A DNA stretch of 64,000 nucleotides. It comes from CAZGCA01 sp964524145 (GTDB lineage Bacteria; Hydrogenedentota; CAZGCA01). The notes beneath the pieces are model-generated. The model did no database searches. It was not told the DNA's origin and was given only the letters and a program-made list of their open reading frames with translations. The first letter of the stretch is position 1. Each line of letters starts with the position of its first letter. Positions 38,043-46,500 of this stretch are shown in pieces. Where the stretch lies: NCBI GenBank assembly GCA_964524145.1, contig CAZGCA010000023.1:1-64000 (forward strand), read 5' to 3'. Both the position numbers and the translations under genes were made by a program.

Positions 38043-38068
38043 TGAAGTACGCTTAGTCGTGTACTTCA
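38043..38068. promoter_or_regulatory. Operator-like palindrome at the methylase cassette promoter
   Basis: Perfect inverted repeat tgaagtac, 10-bp spacer, gtacttca, centred between the -10 box and the methyltransferase start. Placement right at the expected transcription start suggests a repressor or autoregulation site. Confidence 0.6.
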
Positions 38069-38071
38069 AAT

Positions 38072-38101
38072 ACTATACAGCAAGCGACAACTCAAGCGCA
38101 A
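38072..38101 (-). promoter_or_regulatory. Candidate promoter of the methylase cassette
   Basis: Minus strand TTGCGC (38096-38101), 18-bp spacer, TATAGT (38072-38077). Confidence 0.45.
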
Positions 38102-38144
38102 GGATGTCGCGTATTAGCATCGGCCCGCGCGCCGGGACGGTTCC

Positions 38145-38173
38145 TTGACTCCGGCGGCGGTGGTGGATATACT
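38145..38173 (+). promoter_or_regulatory. Sigma-70 promoter for HMG-CoA reductase
   Basis: TTGACT (38145-38150), 17-bp spacer, TATACT (38168-38173). The leader to the ATG at 38289 is about 110 bases and GC-rich with several possible stems; I could not match it to a known riboswitch. Confidence 0.65.
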
Positions 38174-38288
38174 GCAACCCGGTGGGGAAACACAAGGCGC
38201 TGATTCCGGAGGGCAGCCCGCATGCGACAGCCGGTGGGGGGCATCGCCTCCAGCAGTCCCCTAATAATTCGAAGAAAAGGATCGGCTG

Positions 38289-39458
38289 ATGAACAAGAAA
38301 CTCCCGCGTTCCAGGGAAAATGACTATACCAACGAGATGGTCGACGCGCGCCTCACGTTCATTGCAGAGCAGACCGGTGTCGAGCTCCACCACCTCAGGC
38401 ACTTCTCGATTGACCCAGGCGTGTTGCCCGGCAATATCGAGCACTTCAGCGGTGTTGCGCAAGTCCCTTTGGGGTTTGCCGGGCCGTTGCTGGTAAACGG
38501 CGAACATGCCCAAGGCGTCTTCTATGTACCGCTGGCCACGACGGAAGGCACCCTGGTCGGCAGCTACAACCGCGGAATGAAACTGCTCTACGAAGCCGGC
38601 GGGGTCACAACCACGGTCATCGACGATGCCATCCAGCGAGCACCAGTCTTTGTCTTCGAGAACGCGCGCTATGCCGCACAGTTCGGCCGGTGGGTGACTG
38701 AACAGTTCGATGCAATCAAGGCGGTAGCGGAATCGACCACTTCGGTGGGCAAATTGAGGGATATCGAACAGTACGCGGCCGGCAAGATACGCTGGTTGCG
38801 GTTCAACTACACGACGGGCGACGCGGCTGGACAGAACATGGTGAGCGCCGCAACACAAGAAGCGTGCAAATGGATTGTCCCGCAACTCGAAGGGCTCGAG
38901 CATTTTTCAATGGCCGCAAATCTCGGGACGGACAAGAAGCACTCGACGCTCAACACGTTGCAGACCCGGGGCAAGCGCGTGGTTGCCGAGGCGACAATAC
39001 CCAATGAGCTGATCAAACGTATTATGCACGCGGACGCCGCCGCCCTTCATTACCGGCAGCGGTTATGCAACGTCGGCGCGTTCATCTCGGGTTCCGCGAG
39101 CAATGCGTTGCACGTCGCAAACGGCGTCACCGCCATCTTCATTGCCACCGGCCAGGACGTGGCTAATGTGGCGGAATCCTCCGCGGGAATCGTCCACGAA
39201 GAACTCACTCCGACAGGCGACTACTATTTTTCGGTGACGATACCATCGCTCATCGTTGCAACATACGGAGGCGGCACGGGCCTGCCGACCCAACGAGAGT
39301 GTCTGGAAACGCTCGGGTGTTACGGCAAGGGGAAAGTGAACAAGCTCGCAGAGATCGTTGCGGCAACGGTGCTCTGCGGCGAACTGTCGCTCGGCAGTGC
39401 CATCGTGGCCAATGAATGGGTAGCAAGCCACGACAAGTACGGGAGGAACCGTCCGTAG
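38289..39458 (+). CDS. Hydroxymethylglutaryl-CoA reductase
   Basis: 389 residues. Catalytic residues of the class I-like enzyme align by motif: Glu86 in PLATTEGTL, Lys216/Lys217 in LGTDKKHS, Asp290 in IATGQD, and His381 in VASHDKYGRNR; TTGDAAGQNM corresponds to the NAD(P) binding DAMGMN element. Reduces HMG-CoA to mevalonate for isoprenoid synthesis. It is unusual for a bacterium with an otherwise Gram-negative profile, where the MEP pathway is normal; no other mevalonate gene lies nearby. Spacing aaaagg-atcggctg-ATG. Could supply a specialised terpenoid or a complete mevalonate route encoded elsewhere. Confidence 0.9.
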   Translation: MNKKLPRSRENDYTNEMVDARLTFIAEQTGVELHHLRHFSIDPGVLPGNIEHFSGVAQVPLGFAGPLLVNGEHAQGVFYVPLATTEGTLVGSYNRGMKLLYEAGGVTTTVIDDAIQRAPVFVFENARYAAQFGRWVTEQFDAIKAVAESTTSVGKLRDIEQYAAGKIRWLRFNYTTGDAAGQNMVSAATQEACKWIVPQLEGLEHFSMAANLGTDKKHSTLNTLQTRGKRVVAEATIPNELIKRIMHADAAALHYRQRLCNVGAFISGSASNALHVANGVTAIFIATGQDVANVAESSAGIVHEELTPTGDYYFSVTIPSLIVATYGGGTGLPTQRECLETLGCYGKGKVNKLAEIVAATVLCGELSLGSAIVANEWVASHDKYGRNRP

Positions 39459-39539
39459 CCCGGATAGTTCTCACCGGACGACGACACGATCACTCGGCCC
39501 CAATCATCTAGAGCGCGAAACGCTCAACCGGATTTGATA

Positions 39540-39569
39540 TTGACTTCAATGCAGCTGTTGTTGTATGAT
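39540..39569 (+). promoter_or_regulatory. Candidate promoter of the 40-residue ORF
   Basis: TTGACT (39540-39545), 18-bp spacer, TATGAT (39564-39569), 64 bp before the ATG. Confidence 0.5.
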
Positions 39570-39632
39570 CATGCTGGCGGCCGGCGGGAACGGCTGTTCT
39601 GGAATATCGGAGAAGGAAGGAGGAACTACGAT

Positions 39633-39755
39633 ATGGCGTATTTGCCGATTCTGTCCGTGATCCTGCGTATGCTGATTGGCACACGCCTGGGCGAGATATT
39701 GGTCCCGTTGTTGGATATCCTCGCCGGGCTGTTGCGCGGGCTTCTCGGCGCGTAA
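39633..39755 (+). CDS. Small hydrophobic peptide (40 residues)
   Basis: A strong ribosome site (aaggagg, 39616-39622) lies about ten bases before the ATG, with a promoter upstream. The peptide starts MAYLPILSVILRMLIGTRLG and ends LLDILAGLLRGLLGA; it is almost entirely hydrophobic with a few Arg and acidic residues, fit for one or two membrane helices or an amphipathic helix. I do not recognise it. Small membrane peptides of this kind include type I toxin-like and holin-like proteins, but no antitoxin RNA is evident. Confidence 0.5.
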   Translation: MAYLPILSVILRMLIGTRLGEILVPLLDILAGLLRGLLGA

Positions 39756-39781
39756 CCAGCCTGCCAACACCGACAGGCTGG
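39756..39781 (+). terminator. Hairpin directly after the 40-residue ORF
   Basis: ccagcctg and caggctgg form a perfect 8-bp stem with a 10-base loop, starting one base after the stop. No T-run follows, so it may be a terminator of weak type or an mRNA 3'-end stabiliser. Confidence 0.4.
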
Positions 39782-40046
39782 TATTCGAGCAAGCAGCAAA
39801 CCTGCGGCGTACGCTTGCGACGCCGTGAAACATCCTTGGGGAACATGCCACTCGAGGTGGCCCGGAGGGCTTCGTGCCTCTGGTGGTATGGTTCTTCCAA
39901 GAGTCGGAACAAGTGGTGAGAGCGGCACCGAATCCCGGGGCCGCTCTAATTCCTCCGCACCCATGCTCGAGTCCCCAACTGTACCATGCGGGTTGTTTCC
40001 TTTTACCCGCCTCACCCAGCAAGAGACCGCGCGTGTGCGTGTGGTC

Positions 40047-40235
40047 CTAACCTTTGAGCTTTCTCCGGATCGCCGTTGTGGCCAATCCAGCGCCCAGCAA
40101 TATCACCGTCACCGGTTCTGGAGCCGATGACACCGGAGGGTCGTTGTTCCCGGGTTCGCTCTGCACGGCCCAGGCGCTAGGTGCTGACATCAGCACGATT
40201 ATCAGCGCCAATAACATTAAGAGACACTTCCGCAC
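40047..40235 (-). CDS. PEP-CTERM miniprotein (62 residues)
   Basis: GTG start nine bases after ggaaaggag. Signal peptide (MRKCLLMLLALIIVLMSAP..AWA) followed by only about 15 spacer residues and a PEP-CTERM-style tail: PEP, a short hydrophobic helix VTVILLGAGLATTAI and a basic end RRKLKG. PEP-CTERM tails direct exosortase-dependent processing in Gram-negative bacteria, so the mature product would be a tiny surface peptide. No exosortase is in this window. The tail has Val after PEP and RRKLKG at the end, a fair but not perfect match. Confidence 0.6.
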   Translation of the reverse strand: MRKCLLMLLALIIVLMSAPSAWAVQSEPGNNDPPVSSAPEPVTVILLGAGLATTAIRRKLKG

Positions 40236-40818
40236 CCTTTACTCTCCTTTCCTGTGTTGCACGTCCAGATCGCAGTCCGCACACGCACAGTCGGGGCCGC
40301 CAGAGCATTCAGAGGCATCGAACCCCTGCCGTAAGCGAGGTTTGAGACTCCTACTGCCGCTGAACACTTCGTTATATTGCTGTCAAGAGTTTATGCATTC
40401 TTTATGCCGACGTCCCCATCTGGTGCTAAGTGCTTGTCCGGCGTCCAGATAAGAGAGCGTAGGTCTCCTCCCTCGGCACGAGCCTATGTTGCGGTTCTTG
40501 AACGTGAGCGTCCCACGGACACGTCTCCGCGCCTCTACATGCCTGTCAGGAAAGAGATTGCGTCATTGTCGAGATCATGGGACGTGCACAGGCCTCGTTT
40601 CTCAGATGGCAGCAATCGAGTGCGAAGACCTCGGCCCAACCCGCAGATTCTGGTGCTGGATTGTGAGGCCCTGCGCGGCGGTGGTTAGGAAACGTGAGGC
40701 CATTGGTACCGTGGGATGAGGTGGTATTCCCAGCTACGGCGTCCAGAGTCTGTCACGAGGACCACATGCAAGATCAAGAGGCTCTGAAGCCGCTGGATAT
40801 ACAGGGTCCAACGGGTTC
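40236..40818. other. 583-bp non-coding region
   Basis: No credible gene. On the minus strand ttgaca lies at about 40380-40385, but there is no -10 box at 17 bp. A segment near 40315-40360 contains a T-loop-like ggttcgat but cannot be folded as a tRNA. Confidence 0.5.
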
Positions 40819-41853
40819 TTATTGCTTTTCCGCAAAAGCCGTTTCCAGAGCCACCCACTTCAGTCTGGCGATTCGAATCCCTTTGAGGGAAGGGAGGAGC
40901 GCGGCAATATAGTCTTGGCCGTTATGGTCGACGATAATCTCGGGCGCTGCCACGGTCAGTGTGCCGAGCCGGAAACGGTCATCATCAATGCCGAAGTTGA
41001 GTGGGTCGGGAGAAACATACACGGTGCTTACGTTATCCTCGCCGTATCGCTGGGTGCGGAAGAGATAGTAAAGGCCCGCGTCGGCCCGGTACACGACGTG
41101 TGGGCATTCGTGCGCCCAGGGACCGCGACCGGCTTTCCCGCCGAAAGAAACTAGGTAAGGCGCGCTCCAGTGTCGGAGGTCCTCGGAGACGCGACAAAAA
41201 TCCGCACCGATCATCACGTCTTTCTCTATGGCCATATGGCTCGTGTAGTAGCAGAAGAACCGGTCTTCAATGTGAAGCACCATCGGGTCCCGCGTGCCGA
41301 CGCCTCCGGGATAAGGCCATGGGCCGGCGAAAAGGTCCGGCTGGCCCCGCTCGTTGAGCACCCGTGTGAAGGTTTTGCCGTCGTCGCTCTTGGCGAGACA
41401 GATGCGCTTCCAGTCGCCGTAGAACATGTGGTAGGTCTTGTCAACCTTAATCACGTGGGGCGCCTGCAGTCCCCCTTGTTCTTCACCCAAGGAGGTATCG
41501 GCTTCCATGGCGATTCCCATGGGTGCCCAATCCTTATCGGTCAGACGCTTGCCCTCCCAGCGGTGGAAAAGGCGGGTATTCCCGCCGCACTTCGTATGCC
41601 GAATACACGACCAGAGCTGCCACGTGCCGTCGGCGGCCTGCCAAACCCCAAAGTCAACCGGCTGCTGTTCTCTGGCTGTGTACGGTCCCAGGTCGGGATC
41701 GCCCGCAACTTGCCACCAATCGCCGTCGATAACGGGCACTAACACGTGTTCCAGCTCCGCCTTTTGGGCGGCCGGGTCGCCGGTCCCGCTGCTGCAAAAC
41801 ATTACTGGGATCGACAATGAGGCAAACACCGCTCGCTTTCCGTTGCGCATCAT
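40819..41853 (-). CDS. Secreted five-bladed beta-propeller glycosidase-like protein (GH43/GH32-like)
   Basis: 344 residues from ATG 41853, seven bases after aaggaggaac. N-terminal hydrophobic region ending ..SIPVMFCSSGTG (a cysteine that could be lipidated but with a poor lipobox). The remainder has repeating blades typical of GH43/GH32/GH117-like propellers: GVWQAADGTWQLWSCIRHT, LQAPHVIKVDKTYHMFYGDW, TRDPMVLHIEDRFFCYYTSHM, ECPHVVYRADAGLYYLFRTQ and AAPEIIVDHNGQDYI. The pattern of D/E in each blade opening suits the active site of these families, but substrate is unreadable. Upstream hairpin at 41906. Confidence 0.75.
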   Translation of the reverse strand: MMRNGKRAVFASLSIPVMFCSSGTGDPAAQKAELEHVLVPVIDGDWWQVAGDPDLGPYTAREQQPVDFGVWQAADGTWQLWSCIRHTKCGGNTRLFHRWEGKRLTDKDWAPMGIAMEADTSLGEEQGGLQAPHVIKVDKTYHMFYGDWKRICLAKSDDGKTFTRVLNERGQPDLFAGPWPYPGGVGTRDPMVLHIEDRFFCYYTSHMAIEKDVMIGADFCRVSEDLRHWSAPYLVSFGGKAGRGPWAHECPHVVYRADAGLYYLFRTQRYGEDNVSTVYVSPDPLNFGIDDDRFRLGTLTVAAPEIIVDHNGQDYIAALLPSLKGIRIARLKWVALETAFAEKQ

Positions 41854-41905
41854 GCTGTTCCTCCTTACTCGATGCTTTTCCAGTCTGTGTTCTTCGAGAT
41901 CCTCA

Positions 41906-41921
41906 GCCACGATAGCGTGGC
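41906..41921. promoter_or_regulatory. Perfect hairpin in the leader of the propeller gene
   Basis: gccacgatagcgtggc folds with a 6-bp stem and a 4-base loop, about 55 bases upstream of the ATG on the minus strand. Function unknown. Confidence 0.3.
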
Positions 41922-42024
41922 AACCCTGATTGTGCGGGAGCACATAACAGCAAAACAGAACGCGCCCATCCGGTCTTTGTCCGTTGGCTTCCGCCTCGGC
42001 TGAGCATGTGGAAGCCGGACCGGG

Positions 42025-42465
42025 TTACCGCACGGTCTCGGCGAGAAGTCTGCCAAGGTCAGCCAGCCTGGTTCTTGCCTCAGTGTCGGGAGCGTTTTTG
42101 ACAAGGACCGGCTCCCCCACAATCTCGAACTTGAAACTGGCGCAGATGTTCTTGACGCTTTCGACAGCCTTGCCTCCTCCCCCGTGTGTCACGAAAATCG
42201 CGCACGGCTTGGCAGTAACGCTTCCCTGCGTGGGGTAGAACGTCCTGTCAAAAAAGTCCTTCAGCCCGCCAGCCATATAGCTGAAGTAATCGGGTGTTCC
42301 CACGGCTAGTGCGTCACAGGAAAGCAGGTCGTCCTGGTTGGCGTCAAGACCGTCCTTGACTACAATCTCCGTTTCGGGGACACCCCCTGCACCTTCCGTC
42401 ACAGCCTCGGCTGCAGCCTTCGTGTTGCCGCTTTGAGAATGAAATACGACCAAAACCTTTCCCAT
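42025..42465 (-). CDS. Flavodoxin-family protein
   Basis: 146 residues from ATG 42465 with aggaggt upstream; the frame extends further upstream but only non-coding sequence precedes this ATG. FMN phosphate loop VVFHSQSGNTKAAAEA (residues 6-21) followed by GTPDYFSYMAGGLKDFFDR and FVTHGGGGKAVES, matching the flavodoxin/NADPH-dependent FMN reductase fold. Carries electrons or reduces quinones in the cytoplasm. Own promoter 42557-42585. Confidence 0.9.
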   Translation of the reverse strand: MGKVLVVFHSQSGNTKAAAEAVTEGAGGVPETEIVVKDGLDANQDDLLSCDALAVGTPDYFSYMAGGLKDFFDRTFYPTQGSVTAKPCAIFVTHGGGGKAVESVKNICASFKFEIVGEPVLVKNAPDTEARTRLADLGRLLAETVR

Positions 42466-42556
42466 CGGAGTACCTCCTGTTGACGTTGACCCTGGATACG
42501 GTTGCCTGACGTCACCGTTGGCGTTATCTTTGGTGAGCCGAGTGTTCTTATCGCAG

Positions 42557-42585
42557 ATTATCAGTCTCAGGTCTGGCCATGTCAA
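42557..42585 (-). promoter_or_regulatory. Sigma-70 promoter of the flavodoxin gene
   Basis: Minus strand TTGACA (42580-42585), 17-bp spacer, GATAAT (42557-42562). A palindrome tgacgtca lies at about 42507-42514 between it and the ATG and could be an operator. Confidence 0.6.
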
Positions 42586-42639
42586 GTAGTAGTCCTTGTT
42601 GTTGGCACCCTCGCAGTCACTCGGCTTTGTTTGCGGTCT

Positions 42640-42668
42640 TTGACACCATGGGTTGTTTGTGGTACCAT
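42640..42668 (+). promoter_or_regulatory. Sigma-70 promoter of the PilZ gene
   Basis: TTGACA (42640-42645), 17-bp spacer, TACCAT (42663-42668). With the flavodoxin promoter it forms a divergent pair in the 295-bp gap. Confidence 0.6.
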
Positions 42669-42760
42669 ATCTCTGATCGTAGGGAACGCCTGGAGCAAAC
42701 ATGATGGAGTTTCGACGCGAGCGTGCAGGGGAGGCTTGGATTTGAGGAAGGGAAAGGGAA

Positions 42761-43108
42761 ATGACCACAGAAGAGCCCAAAGAAGTTGAACAACGGGATT
42801 GGCCTCGGCTGACAACAAACATCCTGATGAAGGCACAGGGGGAGATAGAAAACATCTCCGGCGGCGGGCTGTGTGTCTTGTTCAGCGAAAGCGAGCCGGA
42901 GCCGAAAGAGATATCCCTCGAGTTCCAGTTGCCGGGGCAGGAGGGATCGATCCAGTGTCGCGGCGAGATTCGGTGGACACAGATGGCCTCCGACTCCGAG
43001 GACAGTCCCGCGCGGCTACGAGCGGGGATCATGTTCACCAGTATTCAGGAGGCTCAAAGGGAACAGATCAAGAGCTTCGTGGAGAAATTCATCGAGGAAG
43101 AAGAGTAG
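42761..43108 (+). CDS. PilZ domain protein (c-di-GMP receptor)
   Basis: 115 residues. A c-di-GMP binding signature is visible: RDWPR (RxxxR, residues 12-16) followed by ENISGGGL (D/NxSxxG, residues 30-37). A single-domain PilZ protein, likely to respond to cyclic di-GMP and control motility, secretion or surface polymer. It is the main c-di-GMP signature in this window; the GGDEF module further along looks degenerate. Confidence 0.8.
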   Translation: MTTEEPKEVEQRDWPRLTTNILMKAQGEIENISGGGLCVLFSESEPEPKEISLEFQLPGQEGSIQCRGEIRWTQMASDSEDSPARLRAGIMFTSIQEAQREQIKSFVEKFIEEEE

Positions 43109-43302
43109 TTCTCGTTTCTGAAGAAGGGCTGAGCCGACCCCGGGCTCGTCGCCAGCCCATAACCTCCCTCTCTGACGCGGGCTTGTCTCCAACACCCCTC
43201 TGCGCTGGATAGCACACCATAACTGCCTGGTTGTCGTTCCCGCATACAGTACACCAATCATTCCCACCCCGCTGTACCCGTTTTCCGCGCACGGCCGAAT
43301 GA

Positions 43303-43331
43303 TTGACAAAGGATTGCCGATCAGGCATACT
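43303..43331 (+). promoter_or_regulatory. Sigma-70 promoter of the propeller-GH123 gene
   Basis: TTGACA (43303-43308), 17-bp spacer, CATACT (43326-43331). It sits in a 394-bp non-coding gap; the rest of the gap shows nothing else recognisable. Confidence 0.6.
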
Positions 43332-43502
43332 CGAACAAAGATGTGAGGATGCAGTGCGGGGAAAACGGTTGGGGGTTGTTATCCGCTACTCTTGCAGGAA
43401 CCTTCGAACACTCCGGTCCGCGAGTGACCGCCGGCAGCAACTGTACGTTCCCCTTGCCTCATCTCGCCCCGCCCAGTACCCTACAAGATGGAGGAAATCG
43501 CA

Positions 43503-46500
43503 ATGACAGGACGATTCTTGCGAAACGTGTTCATCTGTATGTCGACGAGTGTGATGATCGTGGCGGTCGCCTGCGGTGCTGCTGCTGCCGCCAACGTCTC
43601 CTGGACCTACCGTCCGTCCCCGGGCCACGTCGACAGTTCGCCGGCGACCGGCGATCTAGACGGCGATGGCGTCCTCGATATTGTGGTGACGACCACTACG
43701 GGTGGGGTGGTCGCTCTTGACGCCGACGGACGGGAGGTGTGGCGGTTTGATGCAGGCGGGATAATAAGCACCTCGCCGACCCTGGCGGATATCGCGGGCG
43801 ATTTAGGTTTCGAGGCGCTTGCGGTGACGAACGCAGGACGGCTTGTCTGTTTGGACGGTGCGACTGGGGACTCTCTCTGGGAGTATTTGCTGCCGGGAGA
43901 GCTGGGTTGGGGAATGATGGCGGTCGCAACGCGGGACCTGCAGGCCGACGGCAGCGTCGAGATCATGGTAGGGAGCATGGACGGCACGCTGGTATGTCTC
44001 GGCGGTGAAGGTTCTCCGCGCTGGACGTATCAGGCCCCGGGTGGCGTCAACACGTCCCCTGCGGTGGCGGACCTTGACGGTGACGGGAAATGCGAGATAG
44101 CCATCGGCACGACAAAGTGGCCGCTTCTGTGTATTTCGAGCGACGGCAATGAACTGTGGCGGCTCGAACGCGACGGGGCGCACGGATCGAGTCCGATAAT
44201 ATGGGACCTTGACGCTGACGGGTTGCCGGAGATCCTCGTCGGGATAGGAACCGGGCTCGCAGCCGTCAGTTCCGGCGGCGAGATTCTCTGGCAATACGCG
44301 ATGAGCAACGAAATCGACAGCGCCATCTCAGTGGGCGACGTCGATATGGACAGCCAACCGGAGATCATCGCGGTCGATCTGTCGGGCAAAGTGGCCTGCC
44401 TGTCGTCAACCGGCGATGAGAAATGGACGGCGAACGTCAAGCAACGAACACGGCGTTCCCCTGCGCTCGGAGACGTTGACGGGGACGGTGCCGTCGAGAT
44501 CCTTGTGGGCAACTACGACGCCGCGGTGTACGTCTTCGATCCGGATGGCAACCTCAAAGAGCGAGTTGGTCTAAACGGCAACATGAATTCCACGCCCACG
44601 ATAGCCGACTTGCGCGGCGACGGAAAGGTCTCCGTCATCTGCGCGACGACAAGTGCCGACGTTGCGGCGCTCACCTGGATGGACGCAGCTCCGACAACGG
44701 CGCTGTGTGTGCTATGGCCCGAATATCGGCTAAACGCGTGTCGCACGGGCGCGCCGATCCGGGTCAAAGAAAAGCCGACTGCGCGTGTTTCTGACGTGGA
44801 TCACGGCAACTGTTACGTTGGCTCCAACGAATTCGTCGTGACAGTTGACAATCCGGAAGAAACAATGCTCATGCTGACGTTAGGGATCACCAAGAACGGC
44901 GGGTCGCGTGCCAGGGCTGCCTGTTCCTCAAGCGACCGCAGTTTCACGTGCCGGCTCCCATACACGCTGTTCGGGCGGGAAGCGGTCAACATCGAATTCT
45001 ACTACACGTTGACCGATCAGGATACCTTGCTCGCGCAGCGCGCCCATACAGCCTATGTTGTGCCGTTTGCAAGGGACATCGCAGACCTCGAGGAGACGCT
45101 GGGCGAGATCGCGTCTCTCCTGCCGCTCGTACAGGACCCACCAGGGGTTGAAGACCAACTCCTGCGGATCGCGGACCGGGCGGTCGAGTATCGCGATCGG
45201 GTCGCAACTGCGGGGCTGATCTCGAGCGGCGAACGCAGACAGCTTCGCGATGGAGTGGCCGAAGCGAGATCCGACGCCACACGGCTTCTGGGCATGGCGA
45301 GAGCGGCATCTGAAGCCGGTGCCGTGCTCGTGGCGTATGGCGCAAACCCGTGGGCCCCGTTTGGCGGAGCCGACGAGCTCGCGGAATACCGGACTTCGCC
45401 TCCGCAGGCGCGCGTCGAAGCATTCGGCAGCGAGACCGAGTCGGCCGCACTCAACCTTGCCAACTTCGGGAGCGACCCGCTCACGGTCCGCGTGGAACCG
45501 GCCGACGTGAAATCAGAAGACGGTTCTGTCTCGGTGCCTGCGAGAGACGTCCTGACGTTTCATGAAGTGCTCGACGTACCGACACAGCTTGCCGACATGT
45601 CAGCCGACGCACTCCCCCGACTCGGTCAGGCACAGACCATCGTTTTGCCCGGCTGGAGTATCCGGCAACTGTGGATCAACGTCGATACAGCGGCACTCGC
45701 GCCGGGCGGGTGGACCGTCCCGATCCGGTTCCGCTCGCTGGACGCCGCGTCGCAAGAAGCGTCCGCAGAACTTTCGATCACCGTGTGGGACGCACGGCTG
45801 CCGGAAACCCAATATCTCAGGTCCTGCAACTGGGGGTACGTCTACTCGTCGGTGCTCAAAGACCAGGAGAACGCGGCGCTTCAGGACCAGATCGCACACG
45901 GAACGAACGTTTACGTCGTGACCACGCACGACACGCCCACGGCCGCGTTCGACGAGAATGGGGAACTTGTCGGCGAGATCGACTTCACGATGCACGACGC
46001 GTTCGTGCGGCGGCACGCACCGCACGGGATACTTCTCTTCTTCAATTACCAGCAGAACCTTAAGGGGCCAGCACCGCACCTGTCCGTCGCATGGAATAAA
46101 GCGCACGCACAATGGTTGCGAGCGTGGGTCCGACGCCTTGCCGAGTTGGGCGTCGGATATGACGGTTTCGCGCTCTACCCCGTGGACGAGCCGGGTCTCA
46201 GAGAAGGGTTGGTCGATCGTTTCATCTCGTACGCCCGGCTGGCTCGCGAGGTGGACTCGAGCATCCTGATCTACACCGATCCCGTCGAACGGGCCACACT
46301 TGACGACATCAAGCGAATGGCCCCGTACGTGGACATCTGGTGCCCCAACCGGGGCGGATATTTGCTGACGAAGGGCGAGGAGAAACTGGAGTATATCAAG
46401 GCGATCGGCAAGACGGTGTGGACGTATGAGTGTGCCGGAAACGCGAAACACCAATCGCCGCTGGGTTACTACCGTGCGCAGGCATGGCTTGTGTGGCACC

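Noticed and set aside
38174..38288. Possible riboswitch in the HMG-CoA reductase leader
   Set aside because: GC-rich and foldable, but no conserved core of a known riboswitch class is recognisable.
40315..40385. tRNA-like segment (ggttcgat T-loop) and a ttgaca box upstream of the PEP-CTERM gene
   Set aside because: No acceptor stem or anticodon arm folds, and there is no -10 hexamer at the correct distance.
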